Assembly: GCA_002733495.1 (NCBI GenBank)
Contig: NVVV01000006.1
Span: 40,450 to 104,449 of the forward strand
DNA length: 64,000 nucleotides
Direction: 5' to 3'
Origin: Robiginitomaculum sp.
Lineage (GTDB): Bacteria; Pseudomonadota; Alphaproteobacteria; Caulobacterales; Maricaulaceae
This document shows positions 24,638 through 32,952 of the stretch, in pieces. A program made the position numbers and the translations under genes. The notes below the pieces were generated by a model, which did not search any database, was not told where the DNA came from, and was given only the letters and a program-made list of their open reading frames with translations. The first letter of the stretch is position 1, and each line of letters opens with the position of its first letter.

Positions 24638-25474
24638 ATGACTATTAGCGTCCATACCAATACCGCAGCCTTGGCTGCCCTGCAGCAACTCAATAATACC
24701 AATTCGGCACTGGATAAAGTTCAGGGCCGTATCAATACAGGATTAAAGGTCGCCGGGGCAAAGGATAATGCCGCCGTATTTGCCGTCGCCCAGAGCCTGC
24801 GCTCGGACATTGGCGCTTATGATGCGGTTAGTACATCGCTGGACCGGGCCGCGTCGATTGGTAATGTTGCACTGGCAGCCGGAGAAGCCATTTCCGATTT
24901 GCTGATTGAATTGCGTGCCAAGGCCACGGCGGCCACGGAAACCTCTATTGATTCGTTTACGCGCAAAGCCTATGACGCCGACTTCAAGGCCCTGATTTCA
25001 CAGATTTCTACCATTCTGGCCAACGCAGCCTTTGACGGTGCCAATATTCTGGACAGCTCAAATTCGCCGGGTATTGGTTTTCTTGCCGATGCGGATGGCA
25101 CACGGACGCTGACACTGAAAACGCAAAACTTCTCGTTTGGCGGGTCAATTATCACTTTGTCAGCATCGGCTAGTCTGGGCACGGTTACGCTGGCCAAGGC
25201 GGCGGTGACGGCGGTAAAAGCTTCACTGGATAACGTCAACCAGGCGTTGGCTAACCTTGGCTCGGATATTCGAAAAATCGAGGCGCACAGCGTGTTTGTC
25301 TCCAAACTGACCGATGCGCTAAATATTGGTGTGGGTAATCTGGTGGATGCGGATCTGGCAGTGGAAAGTGCGAAATTACAGTCCCTTCAAGTGCAACAGC
25401 AATTAGGGGTGCAGGCGCTTGGCATTGCCAATTCTAGGCCTCAGATTATTCTCTCGCTATTCCAGGGCAGGTAA
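24638..25474 (+). CDS. Flagellin (third, divergent)
   Basis: A 278-residue flagellin with the same terminal helices (SVHTNTAALAALQQLNNTNSAL; LVDADLAVESAKLQSLQVQQQLGVQALGIANSRPQIILSLFQ) but clearly diverged from the tandem pair in the middle (for example KATAATETSIDSFTRKAYDADFKAL). CGGAG lies six bases before the start. Alphaproteobacterial filaments are often built of several flagellins placed in sequence, so this copy may occupy a different zone of the filament. Confidence 0.96.
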   Translation: MTISVHTNTAALAALQQLNNTNSALDKVQGRINTGLKVAGAKDNAAVFAVAQSLRSDIGAYDAVSTSLDRAASIGNVALAAGEAISDLLIELRAKATAATETSIDSFTRKAYDADFKALISQISTILANAAFDGANILDSSNSPGIGFLADADGTRTLTLKTQNFSFGGSIITLSASASLGTVTLAKAAVTAVKASLDNVNQALANLGSDIRKIEAHSVFVSKLTDALNIGVGNLVDADLAVESAKLQSLQVQQQLGVQALGIANSRPQIILSLFQGR

Positions 25475-25581
25475 GGGCAGGGGCCAGCGCCACCTGAAAC
25501 GGCGCAAAGCACAGTCGCTTTTCTTTTATGTGATTTATCATACACTCCTGCTGTGGTTCTCTACGGCAGGAGTTTTCGTTT

Positions 25582-26172
25582 ATGCGTGTCATCGTCATTA
25601 TGGGTCTGCTGGTTCTGGGGGGCTTTGGACTTCTGGCCGTTGGTTATGCCGCTGAACAGGCCTCGCTGCGTGCCGAAGCGGTTGAGGCGCGCGCCGCCAG
25701 TCAGATGTTTGCCAAGACCCTGAAAAGCCAGCTGATTGCCGCGATCAAGGCCGGCGGGCCAAAGAGTGCTATTCCTGTTTGTCAGCAAATCGCCCCGGCT
25801 GTGGCAAAGCAGTATGCTTCCGATGGTCTGGTGATTGGGCGCACGTCCTTTAGAATTCGCAACCCGGCTAATGCCCCTGATGACTGGGAGCGCGACGTTC
25901 TGGTGGGCTTTGCAAAGGCTATGGAAAAAGGCGTGGATCCCAAGACGCTGGAACGGTTTGCATTTTTTCCAGACAAAAGCGGCGGCAAGACATTTCGATA
26001 TATGAAGGCCATTGCGGTGACACAGCCCTGCCTTGCCTGTCATGGCAGTAATGTTTCCCCGGCTGTTCAGGACGCCCTTGATAAGCATTACCCTGACGAT
26101 CAGGCCACAGGGTTTGCGCTTGGTGATTTGCGAGGGGCCTTTACGGTTCGCAAAGTGATGCCAAAGTCGTAA
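25582..26172 (+). CDS. Membrane-anchored haem protein, DUF3365/Tll0287-like
   Basis: A 196-residue protein with an N-terminal membrane segment (about 3-22) and a periplasmic domain of the DUF3365 (Tll0287-like) type. A c-type haem motif CLACH lies at about residues 151-155 in QPCLACHGSN, and PVCQQIAPAVAKQ and GRTSFRIRNPAN are family landmarks. Such domains are found alone or in front of sensor kinases and are thought to sense redox state or gases. It follows the third flagellin in the same direction by about 107 bases, and is convergent with pseB. Confidence 0.85.
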   Translation: MRVIVIMGLLVLGGFGLLAVGYAAEQASLRAEAVEARAASQMFAKTLKSQLIAAIKAGGPKSAIPVCQQIAPAVAKQYASDGLVIGRTSFRIRNPANAPDDWERDVLVGFAKAMEKGVDPKTLERFAFFPDKSGGKTFRYMKAIAVTQPCLACHGSNVSPAVQDALDKHYPDDQATGFALGDLRGAFTVRKVMPKS

Positions 26173-26184
26173 GTCGATCAAGGC

Positions 26185-27261
26185 CTAGCCGTTATAGCTT
26201 TCTTCGAGCAACATTTGCAGGCCACGGGCATCCAGATGTTCAGGGTTTGAATCCGAGACATAGGAAAAATCAGCGGCAACGGCTTTGGCATTGGCGTCCA
26301 GATAGTGCTGGCGCTGACTGTTGTCATGGCTAGGCAGAATGACAAAGCGATCACCAAGTTCCAGCGTGGAATGGGCATCGTCCAGCGGTACCATGGTTTC
26401 GTGCAATTTTTCGCCCGGGCGAATACCAATCACCCGGTGCGGCATTCCGGGTGCGATTGAATGCGCCATTTCAACCGTACTCATGGACGGAATCTTTGGC
26501 ACAAAGGTTTCTCCGCCGCGAGCCATTTCCAATGAAGACAGCACAAAATCTACCGCCTGGGGCAAAGTGATCCAGAACCGGGTCATGCGCGGATCAGTGA
26601 TCGGCAATTCCTTGGCCCCTTCGGCGATCAGTTTTTTGAAAAACGGGGCGACCGAGCCGCGTGACCCCACCACATTGCCATAACGAACAATGGAAAATAC
26701 CGGCCCGTCTGATCCGCCCATGGCGCTGGCTGCGGCAAAAATTTTGTCAGATGCCAGTTTTGACGCGCCATAGAGATTGATCGGGTTGGCGGCCTTGTCG
26801 GTGGACAGGGCGCAAACTTTGCCGACCCCGGCAGAAATGGCAGCGCGCACGACGTTTTCCGCGCCCATGACATTGGTTTTGATACATTCAAACGGATTGT
26901 ATTCGGCAATGGGAACGTGTTTCAGAGCGGCGGCATGCACCACCACATCAACGCCGCGCATGGCCTGTTCCAGCCGTGACTGATCGCGCACGTCACCGAT
27001 GAAATAGCGCATGAATTTATGCTCAACAGGATTGAAGCGCTGTGCCATTTCATATTGTTTCATCTCGTCCCGGGAAAAGATGATCAATTTTGAAGGTTTG
27101 TATTCATCAATAATGGTCTGGGTCAGGCGCTTGCCGAACGAGCCGGTGCCGCCGGTAATCATAACGGTTTTACCGTCCAGATTAATACGCGGTTCGCGAA
27201 AGCTGCGATGCACGGCGGCCAGTTTGGCCGAAGGTGGTGTTTTCAAAGCGGTTTGCGCCAT
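26185..27261 (-). CDS. pseB: UDP-GlcNAc 4,6-dehydratase (inverting), PseB/FlmA family
   Basis: A 358-residue short-chain dehydrogenase-like enzyme that makes UDP-2-acetamido-2,6-dideoxy-L-arabino-hexos-4-ulose, the first step towards pseudaminic acid. The nucleotide-binding loop is GGTGSFG (37-43), the catalytic Thr-Asp-Lys lies at 154-156 (LSTDKA) and Tyr164-x3-Lys168 in NLYGASK. SRDEMKQYEM and FWITLPQAVDFV are family signatures. An extra 30-residue N-terminal tail precedes the core. It is divergent from the other sugar genes, with a CtrA-like box in between. Caulobacter FlmA is the flagellin-modification homologue. Confidence 0.93.
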   Translation of the reverse strand: MAQTALKTPPSAKLAAVHRSFREPRINLDGKTVMITGGTGSFGKRLTQTIIDEYKPSKLIIFSRDEMKQYEMAQRFNPVEHKFMRYFIGDVRDQSRLEQAMRGVDVVVHAAALKHVPIAEYNPFECIKTNVMGAENVVRAAISAGVGKVCALSTDKAANPINLYGASKLASDKIFAAASAMGGSDGPVFSIVRYGNVVGSRGSVAPFFKKLIAEGAKELPITDPRMTRFWITLPQAVDFVLSSLEMARGGETFVPKIPSMSTVEMAHSIAPGMPHRVIGIRPGEKLHETMVPLDDAHSTLELGDRFVILPSHDNSQRQHYLDANAKAVAADFSYVSDSNPEHLDARGLQMLLEESYNG

Positions 27262-27307
27262 AGCGATTCATCCCATTATGTATAAAATACAGAGTCACCC
27301 TTTATGG

Positions 27308-27322
27308 TTAACCAGACGTTAG
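27308..27322. promoter_or_regulatory. CtrA-like box between pseB and the sugar operon (one mismatch)
   Basis: TTAA-CCAGACG-TTAG differs from TTAA-N7-TTAA at the last base. It lies in the 84-base divergent region, if the downstream start is at 27346, and could serve both directions. Confidence 0.35.
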
Positions 27323-27345
27323 CCGCCGGTGCAGATAATGCGATT

Positions 27346-28131
27346 ATGACTTGCGTTATTATTGTTCAGGCCCGTTTGGGCTCGTCGCGGCTACCCGGTA
27401 AAATCCTGGAGGAGATTGCCGGTAAGTCTGCGCTGTTGTGGTGTCTGGATCGCCTTGCCCGCGTAGCAAGTGTGGATAAAGTGGTGTGCGCGGTACCCGA
27501 AGGCGCTGCGGATGATCCGGTGGCCGAGGCAGCGCAGGCCGCAGGCTATTGGGTTTCGCGCGGCTCGGAACATGATGTTCTGGCCCGTTATGCCAAGGCT
27601 GCGCGCGAGACCGAAGCGACAACGGTGATGCGGGTGACCTCGGATTGCCCGTTTATCGATCCGGTGATTTGTGGCCAGGTACTGGCATTGCTTGGCACGG
27701 CAGATGTGGATTATGCCTGTAATAATATGCCGCCGCGTTTTCCCCACGGGCTGGACTGTGATGCTTTTCCAGCGGCGCTTCTTTATGAAGCCGAAAAATG
27801 CGCCCATGATCCTTATGAGCGCGAACACGTAACCCCGTGGTTGCGCCGTCATCGCCGGTTGAGCAAGGCTTGCCTGCGCGGGCCGGGCGGCGGGCTGGAA
27901 CGCCTGCGCTGGACCTTAGACCATGCCGCTGATCTTGAATTTTTTCGTGCCTGCGCCAATGCCTTTGGCGAGGGTGCTGAATTTGCCAGCGCCGCCGAGC
28001 TGGCGGCCTTGTGTTTGCGTCGCCCGGATCTGGTGGTTATCAATGCTGATGTTATTGATCAGGCCCGCCTTAGCGACGAAACCCGCGCGCCCCTGCAAAC
28101 CGCGCCAATGGCGCTAACCCATGCAGCGTAA
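27346..28131 (+). CDS. SpsF-like cytidylyltransferase of nonulosonic acid pathway
   Basis: A 261-residue nucleotidyltransferase of the SpsF / CMP-Kdo synthetase-like group. The nucleotide-binding N-terminus reads VIIVQARLGSSRLPGK, followed by MRVTSDCPFIDP and, later, YEREHVTPW. In NeuB-linked clusters it probably activates the nine-carbon sugar with CTP, a job PseF does elsewhere. I start at 27346 because it gives the family N-terminus; a longer frame from 27304 would run over the CtrA-like box. It is the first of four closely spaced genes. Confidence 0.82.
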   Translation: MTCVIIVQARLGSSRLPGKILEEIAGKSALLWCLDRLARVASVDKVVCAVPEGAADDPVAEAAQAAGYWVSRGSEHDVLARYAKAARETEATTVMRVTSDCPFIDPVICGQVLALLGTADVDYACNNMPPRFPHGLDCDAFPAALLYEAEKCAHDPYEREHVTPWLRRHRRLSKACLRGPGGGLERLRWTLDHAADLEFFRACANAFGEGAEFASAAELAALCLRRPDLVVINADVIDQARLSDETRAPLQTAPMALTHAA

Positions 28132-28144
28132 AGGACAGGGCGCT

Positions 28145-29005
28145 ATGCGTATTCTGATCCTTGGGGGCACAGGCCTGTTGGGCCGGGCGTTATGCGCCGA
28201 GGCAAAACGGCGTGGCCATGTGCCGCTCAGCGCCGCGCGCACCGATGCCGATTATAGGCTGGACCTTGGTGAAGACGGCGCACTGGCCGCATTGCTAGGA
28301 GAGGCTAGCCCGGACATGGTGATCAATGCGGCGGCCCTGGTCGATCTGGCCGCGTGCGAGGCCGATCCGGTTCGCGCCGATCATATCAATGCGCGCCCGG
28401 CGCAGGTTTTGGCCAATTGGAGCCACAAGACGGCTAAGCCTTTCACACACATTTCCACCGATCATTTTTTTGATGTGCATGGCGACGAAAAACATGATGA
28501 GCAGGCAGCGGTGGTGCTGTGCAATGCCTATGCACGCAGTAAATATGCTGCTGAGCAACATGCTTTGGCCGCGCCTTTGGCCCTTATTGTGCGCACCTCA
28601 CTTGCCGGGTTCCACCCCGATGGGCGGGGCTTTGCGCACTGGGCGCTAAAGGCCTTGAAAAACAACGAACCTATGACGTTGTTTGATGATTTTTATGGAT
28701 CGGTCATAGATACGCCCTCTTTTTCAACGGCGCTTTTTGACCTGATTGCGCAAAAACAAACGGGCCTGATTAATCTGGCCAGCCGCGATGTCTCATCGAA
28801 AAAAGATTTTATTCTGGGCCTTGCCGAGGCGGCAGGCTTGGCGGGGCAGGGGGCCAAAACCGGCTCGGTCAGTGCGCTTGTGCCGCGCCGCGCCCGCGCG
28901 CTGGGGCTGGACGTGAAACGGGCAGAACAAAAGCTGGGCTATGACCTGCCGGGGCGGGCCGACGTGTGCGCCCGTCTGGTTTTGCTATGGAGAGCGCAAG
29001 CATGA
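28145..29005 (+). CDS. RmlD-like sugar nucleotide reductase (SDR)
   Basis: A 286-residue extended short-chain dehydrogenase of the RmlD (dTDP-4-dehydrorhamnose reductase) group. The NAD(P) site is GGTGLLG (near 7-13), INAAALVDLAACEADP follows, ISTDHFFD carries the catalytic Ser/Thr, and YARSKYAAE the Tyr-x3-Lys. Its substrate here is not visible; by context it reduces or epimerises a sugar intermediate of flagellar glycan synthesis. The start at 28145 lies 13 bases after the previous stop with AGGA eleven bases upstream. Confidence 0.82.
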   Translation: MRILILGGTGLLGRALCAEAKRRGHVPLSAARTDADYRLDLGEDGALAALLGEASPDMVINAAALVDLAACEADPVRADHINARPAQVLANWSHKTAKPFTHISTDHFFDVHGDEKHDEQAAVVLCNAYARSKYAAEQHALAAPLALIVRTSLAGFHPDGRGFAHWALKALKNNEPMTLFDDFYGSVIDTPSFSTALFDLIAQKQTGLINLASRDVSSKKDFILGLAEAAGLAGQGAKTGSVSALVPRRARALGLDVKRAEQKLGYDLPGRADVCARLVLLWRAQA

Positions 29006-30078
29006 AATGGAATTCGCAAATTCGTATTGGCGACCGGGTGATTGCGCCGGATCGGCCCACTTATTTTATTGCCGACATTGCCTCTTCCCATGATGGGGAG
29101 CTTACCCGCGCCGTGGCGCTGATCCATCTGGCGGCCAAGGCCGGGGCCGATTGTGCCAAGTTTCAGCACTTTTTGGCCAAAGACATTGTCTCCGATGAAG
29201 GCTTTAAAACTCTGGGCGGCCAAAGCGCCCATCAGGCGGCATGGCAAAAATCGGTTTACGAGGTGTTCGAGCAATGCCAGACCCCGCGTGACTGGACCGA
29301 CACACTGGTTGCCGCCTGCGCCGAGGCCGGTATAGATTATATGACCACGCCTTATGATGTGGCGGCGCTGGATCTTATGGACCCGGTGGTGCAGGCCTAT
29401 AAAATCGGCTCGGGCGATATGGGCTGGCCACAATTTATCGAATCTGTGGCGGCGCGGGGCAAGCCGGTGTTTCTGGCCACCGGGGCCAGCACTATGGACG
29501 ATGTGAAACGCGCCGTGGCGGCGGTTTTGGCGCACACGCCAAACCTGTGCCTGATGCAATGCAATACTAATTACACCGGCGCGTTGGAAAATTTTGGCTA
29601 TATCAATCTGAATGTCTTGCATGAATTTGCGCAAAAATACCCAGGTCTGGTGCTGGGCCTGTCGGACCACACCCCCGGCCATGCAACGGTCTTGGGGGCC
29701 ATTGCGCTGGGCGCGCGGGCGGTGGAAAAACACTTTACCGACGACAATACGCGCGCAGGCCCGGACCATGGCTTTTCCATGAACCCGCAAAGCTGGCGCG
29801 ACATGGTTGATCGTTCGCGTGAGCTGGAACTGGCGCTGGGGAACGGCATTAAACGGGTGGAAGGCAATGAAGATGAGGCCAGTATCGTGCAACGCCGCTG
29901 TCTTCGTGCACGTACCGATCTGTCGGCGGGCCATGTGCTGAGCGCGGCAGATTTAAAGGCTTTGCGCCCGCGCCCCAAAGGTTCGGTCGAGCCTTTTGAG
30001 GAAGGCAAAATCATTGGCCGCACACTAGGCAAGGCACTGGCCAAAGGCGAGGCGCTAAGCTGGGATGTGTTGTCATGA
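29002..30078 (+). CDS. N-acylneuraminate/pseudaminate-type synthase (NeuB/PseI family)
   Basis: A 358-residue enzyme: a TIM-barrel NeuB domain (FIADIASSHDGELTRAVALI; AGADCAKFQ; KIGSGDMGW; LSDHTPGHATVLGAIALGAR; EKHFT) followed by a C-terminal SAF (antifreeze-like) domain (about 295-358). It condenses a hexosamine derivative with phosphoenolpyruvate to give a nine-carbon sugar. The start at 29002 overlaps the previous stop (ATGA) and has GGAGAG upstream. Whether the product is pseudaminic, legionaminic or another nonulosonic acid cannot be told; the PseB neighbour favours the pseudaminic type. Confidence 0.9.
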   Translation: MKWNSQIRIGDRVIAPDRPTYFIADIASSHDGELTRAVALIHLAAKAGADCAKFQHFLAKDIVSDEGFKTLGGQSAHQAAWQKSVYEVFEQCQTPRDWTDTLVAACAEAGIDYMTTPYDVAALDLMDPVVQAYKIGSGDMGWPQFIESVAARGKPVFLATGASTMDDVKRAVAAVLAHTPNLCLMQCNTNYTGALENFGYINLNVLHEFAQKYPGLVLGLSDHTPGHATVLGAIALGARAVEKHFTDDNTRAGPDHGFSMNPQSWRDMVDRSRELELALGNGIKRVEGNEDEASIVQRRCLRARTDLSAGHVLSAADLKALRPRPKGSVEPFEEGKIIGRTLGKALAKGEALSWDVLS

Positions 30079-30650
30079 GCGTGCCTGTGCTCAACGGCGA
30101 TGAGGTGGTCTTGCGGCCTATCACGCCCGATGATCTGGAGCCTTTGCGCCTTTGGCGCAATCGGCCCGATTATCGCCAATACTTTCGCGAATACCGCGAT
30201 ATTACCTCGGCCATGCAGCTAAGCTGGTACGAGAAAATCGTGCTGGCGGATGAACGCGTACACATGTTCGCCATCACGAAGGCCAAAGATGGAAAACTGC
30301 TGGGGGCGTGCGGTTTGTGCTATATTGACCCCCATAATAAGAGCGCCGATTTTTCCATCTATCTGGGTGCCGATAACCTTTATATTGATGGTCATTTCGC
30401 ACCGCAAACGGGAAAGTTGTTGCTAGAATACGGCTTTGAAACCCTTGGCTTGCATCGCATTTGGGCCGAGATATACGAAATCGACAGTGCCAAGCAAAAC
30501 CTGCTGCCCGGCCTTGGCTTTACGCTGGATGGTCGTCACCGTGAGGCGCACAAATTGCAAAATGGGCGCTTTGTTGATTGCCTCTTTTATGGCCTTTTGA
30601 AAGATGAGTTTCAGGCAAAAACCTCCCACTCTTCGACAAGCTCAGGATGA
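30075..30650 (+). CDS. GNAT acetyltransferase of sugar cluster, PseH-like
   Basis: A 191-residue GNAT protein in the RimJ/PseH style: VVLRPITPDDLEPLRLWRN at the N-terminus, then GACGLCYIDPHNKSADFSIYLG and LHRIWAEIYEIDSAKQNLLPGLGF, including the acetyl-CoA-binding region. It overlaps neuB by ATGA. In this context it probably acetylates the amino-sugar precursor, as PseH does. The last ten or so residues (KTSHSSTSSG) are read from the left arm of an interspersed repeat, so the natural C-terminus has been replaced or extended. Confidence 0.83.
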   Translation: MSVPVLNGDEVVLRPITPDDLEPLRLWRNRPDYRQYFREYRDITSAMQLSWYEKIVLADERVHMFAITKAKDGKLLGACGLCYIDPHNKSADFSIYLGADNLYIDGHFAPQTGKLLLEYGFETLGLHRIWAEIYEIDSAKQNLLPGLGFTLDGRHREAHKLQNGRFVDCLFYGLLKDEFQAKTSHSSTSSG

Positions 30651-30707
30651 GGGATAGGTTTATTTTTTAAACACCCACCTCATCCTGAGCTTGCCCTAAG
30701 GGTGGGG
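30627..30707. repeat. Inverted repeat element overlapping the GNAT 3' end
   Basis: CAAGCTCAGGATGAG (near 30636-30650) is the exact complement of CTCATCCTGAGCTTG (near 30678-30692), with partly matching CCCAC/GTGGG flanks and a T-rich centre. This common alphaproteobacterial REP-like palindrome lies between two convergent genes and may stop transcription from both. Confidence 0.85.
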
Positions 30708-30725
30708 CAGGATCAATGTCAGCCC

Positions 30726-32615
30726 TTATTCCATCACGGGCAATTCAATATAGGATGCCTGATCGTTGGCGTGGTGTATGCTATTCTTTGCAATTTGGCC
30801 TTCGCTTTCATTGTAATTATCGCCGCCGGTATTGAGGTTGCGCACAAATTTTGGAAAATTGGACGAGGTCACTTCAACCCGGATACGGTGGCCCTTGTCA
30901 AAGACGATACTGGTGGTCATGGGCGAAAAGTCCAGCTTGTAAACCTCGCCCTCTTTCATGAAGACTTGCTTGTCGAACCCGTCGCGAAAACGGGATCGTA
31001 AAATCGTATCATCAATAATATAGGCCGTGCCGTCCGGAGTGACATCGACAAGTTTCACAGCAAAATCGGTATCTTTTACATTGGAAGAAACATAAAGCAC
31101 GGCGTCAACAAAGCCGGTCACTTCCATGGGGCTTTCCAGCGGCGCGCTGGTATAGACCAAAACATCATTGCGCGCCTCAATCGAACGCTGGTCAAAGGCA
31201 CCAGGGATGACCAGTCCACCATTGCAACAATCGCCGCCGCCAATAGTGGCTACCGGATTCATAGGATCATAGGTGAAGTTATCAACGGCCTCACCACTTT
31301 TTGGTTTTTTTGCGCTTAAAGTGCCATCGCCATAAAGGCTGTTGGCCTGACCGCCGCTGTGTAGATAAAGGCGTTGCTTTTTAACTTTCTTTGGTGGCCA
31401 CTGATCCGCACTTTGCCATTTATTGGTGCCCATGGCGTAATAGCGCACATGGGGCGTATCTTTGGAGAACGCCTTTTTATTGCCTTTAAGCCAGCGCCCA
31501 AACCAGCCAAATACCTCGCCCATGGTATCAAAGCTGGTATCGCCCATATCGCGTTCGCCAACTTCGGTATCCGGGCCAAGTTTCAGAAAGCCGCAATGGG
31601 TTACGGGCGCGACAATGGCATACTGGTTTTCGCGTACCGATTTGTCGGCACCGGCTTTGCGCACGTGGTTGAACAAGGCCATATTGGGGCCGATGGAAAC
31701 ATCATACCAGGAGTTGAACCACAAGGCCGGAACACCCCAAGGTTCATTGTCGTGATAGATGCCGCCCTTGAACCAACCCTCATCATTTGGTTTGCGTGAT
31801 ATAAATTGTTCAAAAGTGGCCGGAGGTTCGTCCAGTGAAGAAAGAAGCTCGTTAACCGGCAGGTCGTAAATATGACGTTTCCAGTCTACTTCGGGCTTGT
31901 GGGCGGCCAGATCATTATATTCGCCAATGCGGGCGCGGGTCTTCTGATCCAGTCCAGATGGAATTTGGGCACGCAGCGGGTTATCTACATTGTAAAGCCA
32001 GACAAAAAACAAAGTGCGTGGGACGCCGCCAGTATACCAGTTTCCCTGTTCCTGAAAATCACCAACACGCCCAATCCCAGCTCCTGAGGCCATAGGGACC
32101 ATGGCGGCGTGGGCCGGGTGATCCATGGCGGCAAGGGATAATTGCCATTCTGCTGAAGAAGAACAACCCAGTGTGCCCACCTTGCCATTTGACCATTTCT
32201 GGCCGGCAATCCAGCTTAAACTGTCATAGCCATCAGTGCGCGGATGGCCCAGAATCTCAAACGTTCCTTCCGAATAATACCGCCCGCGCTCGTCCTGCAA
32301 CACAAAGGCATAGCCACGGCTGAGCGCTTCGACAGCATAGCGCAAGCGGGTTCCAGACATTTTATTGAAATTATAAGGGGTCCGCCAGAAAATGGTTGGG
32401 GTGTTCTGATCATGGTTTTTGGGCAGATAGACATTGGTTGCCAGGCCGGTTTTGTCGCGCATAGGTACCAGCACTTTTTTCTCAATTGTGGCCAGACGTT
32501 CTAGTTCCTCCCGCAAGGATTCGTCGCTCCATTTGCCATAATCCTGAGAAACCGCAGGCAAAGCAAACCCCATTATTATAAACAGACTGATCAGTATTGG
32601 AAAAATGCGCGTCAT
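30726..32615 (-). CDS. CocE/NonD family hydrolase (X-Pro dipeptidyl-peptidase-like), secreted
   Basis: A 629-residue protein with a signal peptide (about 1-23, ending LPAVSQ). The alpha/beta-hydrolase part has the oxyanion-type WRTPY motif (about 78-82), the nucleophile Ser152 in GTLGCSSSAEW, the acid near WFNSWYD and His in VTHCGFL; the C-terminal X-Pro dipeptidyl-peptidase-like jelly roll follows (about 410-629). It probably hydrolyses an ester or N-terminal peptide in the periplasm; the substrate is unknown. The start at 32615 has GGGAGGG upstream. It is divergent from the FlaEY-like gene. Confidence 0.88.
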   Translation of the reverse strand: MTRIFPILISLFIIMGFALPAVSQDYGKWSDESLREELERLATIEKKVLVPMRDKTGLATNVYLPKNHDQNTPTIFWRTPYNFNKMSGTRLRYAVEALSRGYAFVLQDERGRYYSEGTFEILGHPRTDGYDSLSWIAGQKWSNGKVGTLGCSSSAEWQLSLAAMDHPAHAAMVPMASGAGIGRVGDFQEQGNWYTGGVPRTLFFVWLYNVDNPLRAQIPSGLDQKTRARIGEYNDLAAHKPEVDWKRHIYDLPVNELLSSLDEPPATFEQFISRKPNDEGWFKGGIYHDNEPWGVPALWFNSWYDVSIGPNMALFNHVRKAGADKSVRENQYAIVAPVTHCGFLKLGPDTEVGERDMGDTSFDTMGEVFGWFGRWLKGNKKAFSKDTPHVRYYAMGTNKWQSADQWPPKKVKKQRLYLHSGGQANSLYGDGTLSAKKPKSGEAVDNFTYDPMNPVATIGGGDCCNGGLVIPGAFDQRSIEARNDVLVYTSAPLESPMEVTGFVDAVLYVSSNVKDTDFAVKLVDVTPDGTAYIIDDTILRSRFRDGFDKQVFMKEGEVYKLDFSPMTTSIVFDKGHRIRVEVTSSNFPKFVRNLNTGGDNYNESEGQIAKNSIHHANDQASYIELPVME

Positions 32616-32785
32616 GATTTCCCTCCCAAGTGAGGCCGGTATCAAGAGCGCGCGGCGTTCTTGAGTCAAGTACATTCACACGATTATTGGGGAAGACATT
32701 GGGGCAAAGACGTATGATTTTACCTCTTTATTTGCGGTTATCTTACCTCTTTTTATCTCTAAACACTCCTAAATTTCGTTTTTCT

Positions 32786-32818
32786 ACCCTTAATTGACCC
32801 TTAATTGACCCTTATTTG
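32786..32818. promoter_or_regulatory. Three tandem 11-bp repeats forming overlapping CtrA-like boxes
   Basis: The unit ACCCTTAATTG occurs at 32786-32796 and 32797-32807, with ACCCTTATTTG at 32808-32818. The phase makes a perfect TTAA-TTGACCC-TTAA (32790-32804) and an overlapping TTAA-TTGACCC-TTAT (32801-32815). It lies in the 337-base divergent gap 32616-32952, about 150 bases upstream of the FlaEY-like start. The rest of the gap is AT-rich with repeated TTACCTCTTT. Confidence 0.55.
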
Positions 32819-32871
32819 ACCCTACCAAAGCGGGGATAAGTCTTCCCAGTCCCACGAGGAGAAACAAGGCG

Positions 32872-32886
32872 TTATCATGATGATAA
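32872..32886. promoter_or_regulatory. Operator-like palindrome
   Basis: TTATCAT-G-ATGATAA is a perfect 7-base inverted repeat around one base, 67 bases upstream of the FlaEY-like start. It could bind a dimeric regulator; nothing else supports this. Confidence 0.25.
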
Positions 32887-32952
32887 TTTACCTTATAATT
32901 TAAGGGTTCCTGCACGCTTTATCGGCTATTCTGGCACAAAGGAGTGTCCGTA

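Noticed and set aside
28939..29934. A 331-codon open frame on the minus strand across the NeuB gene
   Set aside because: It is a shadow of the well-supported NeuB frame; its product is Arg/His-rich without any domain.
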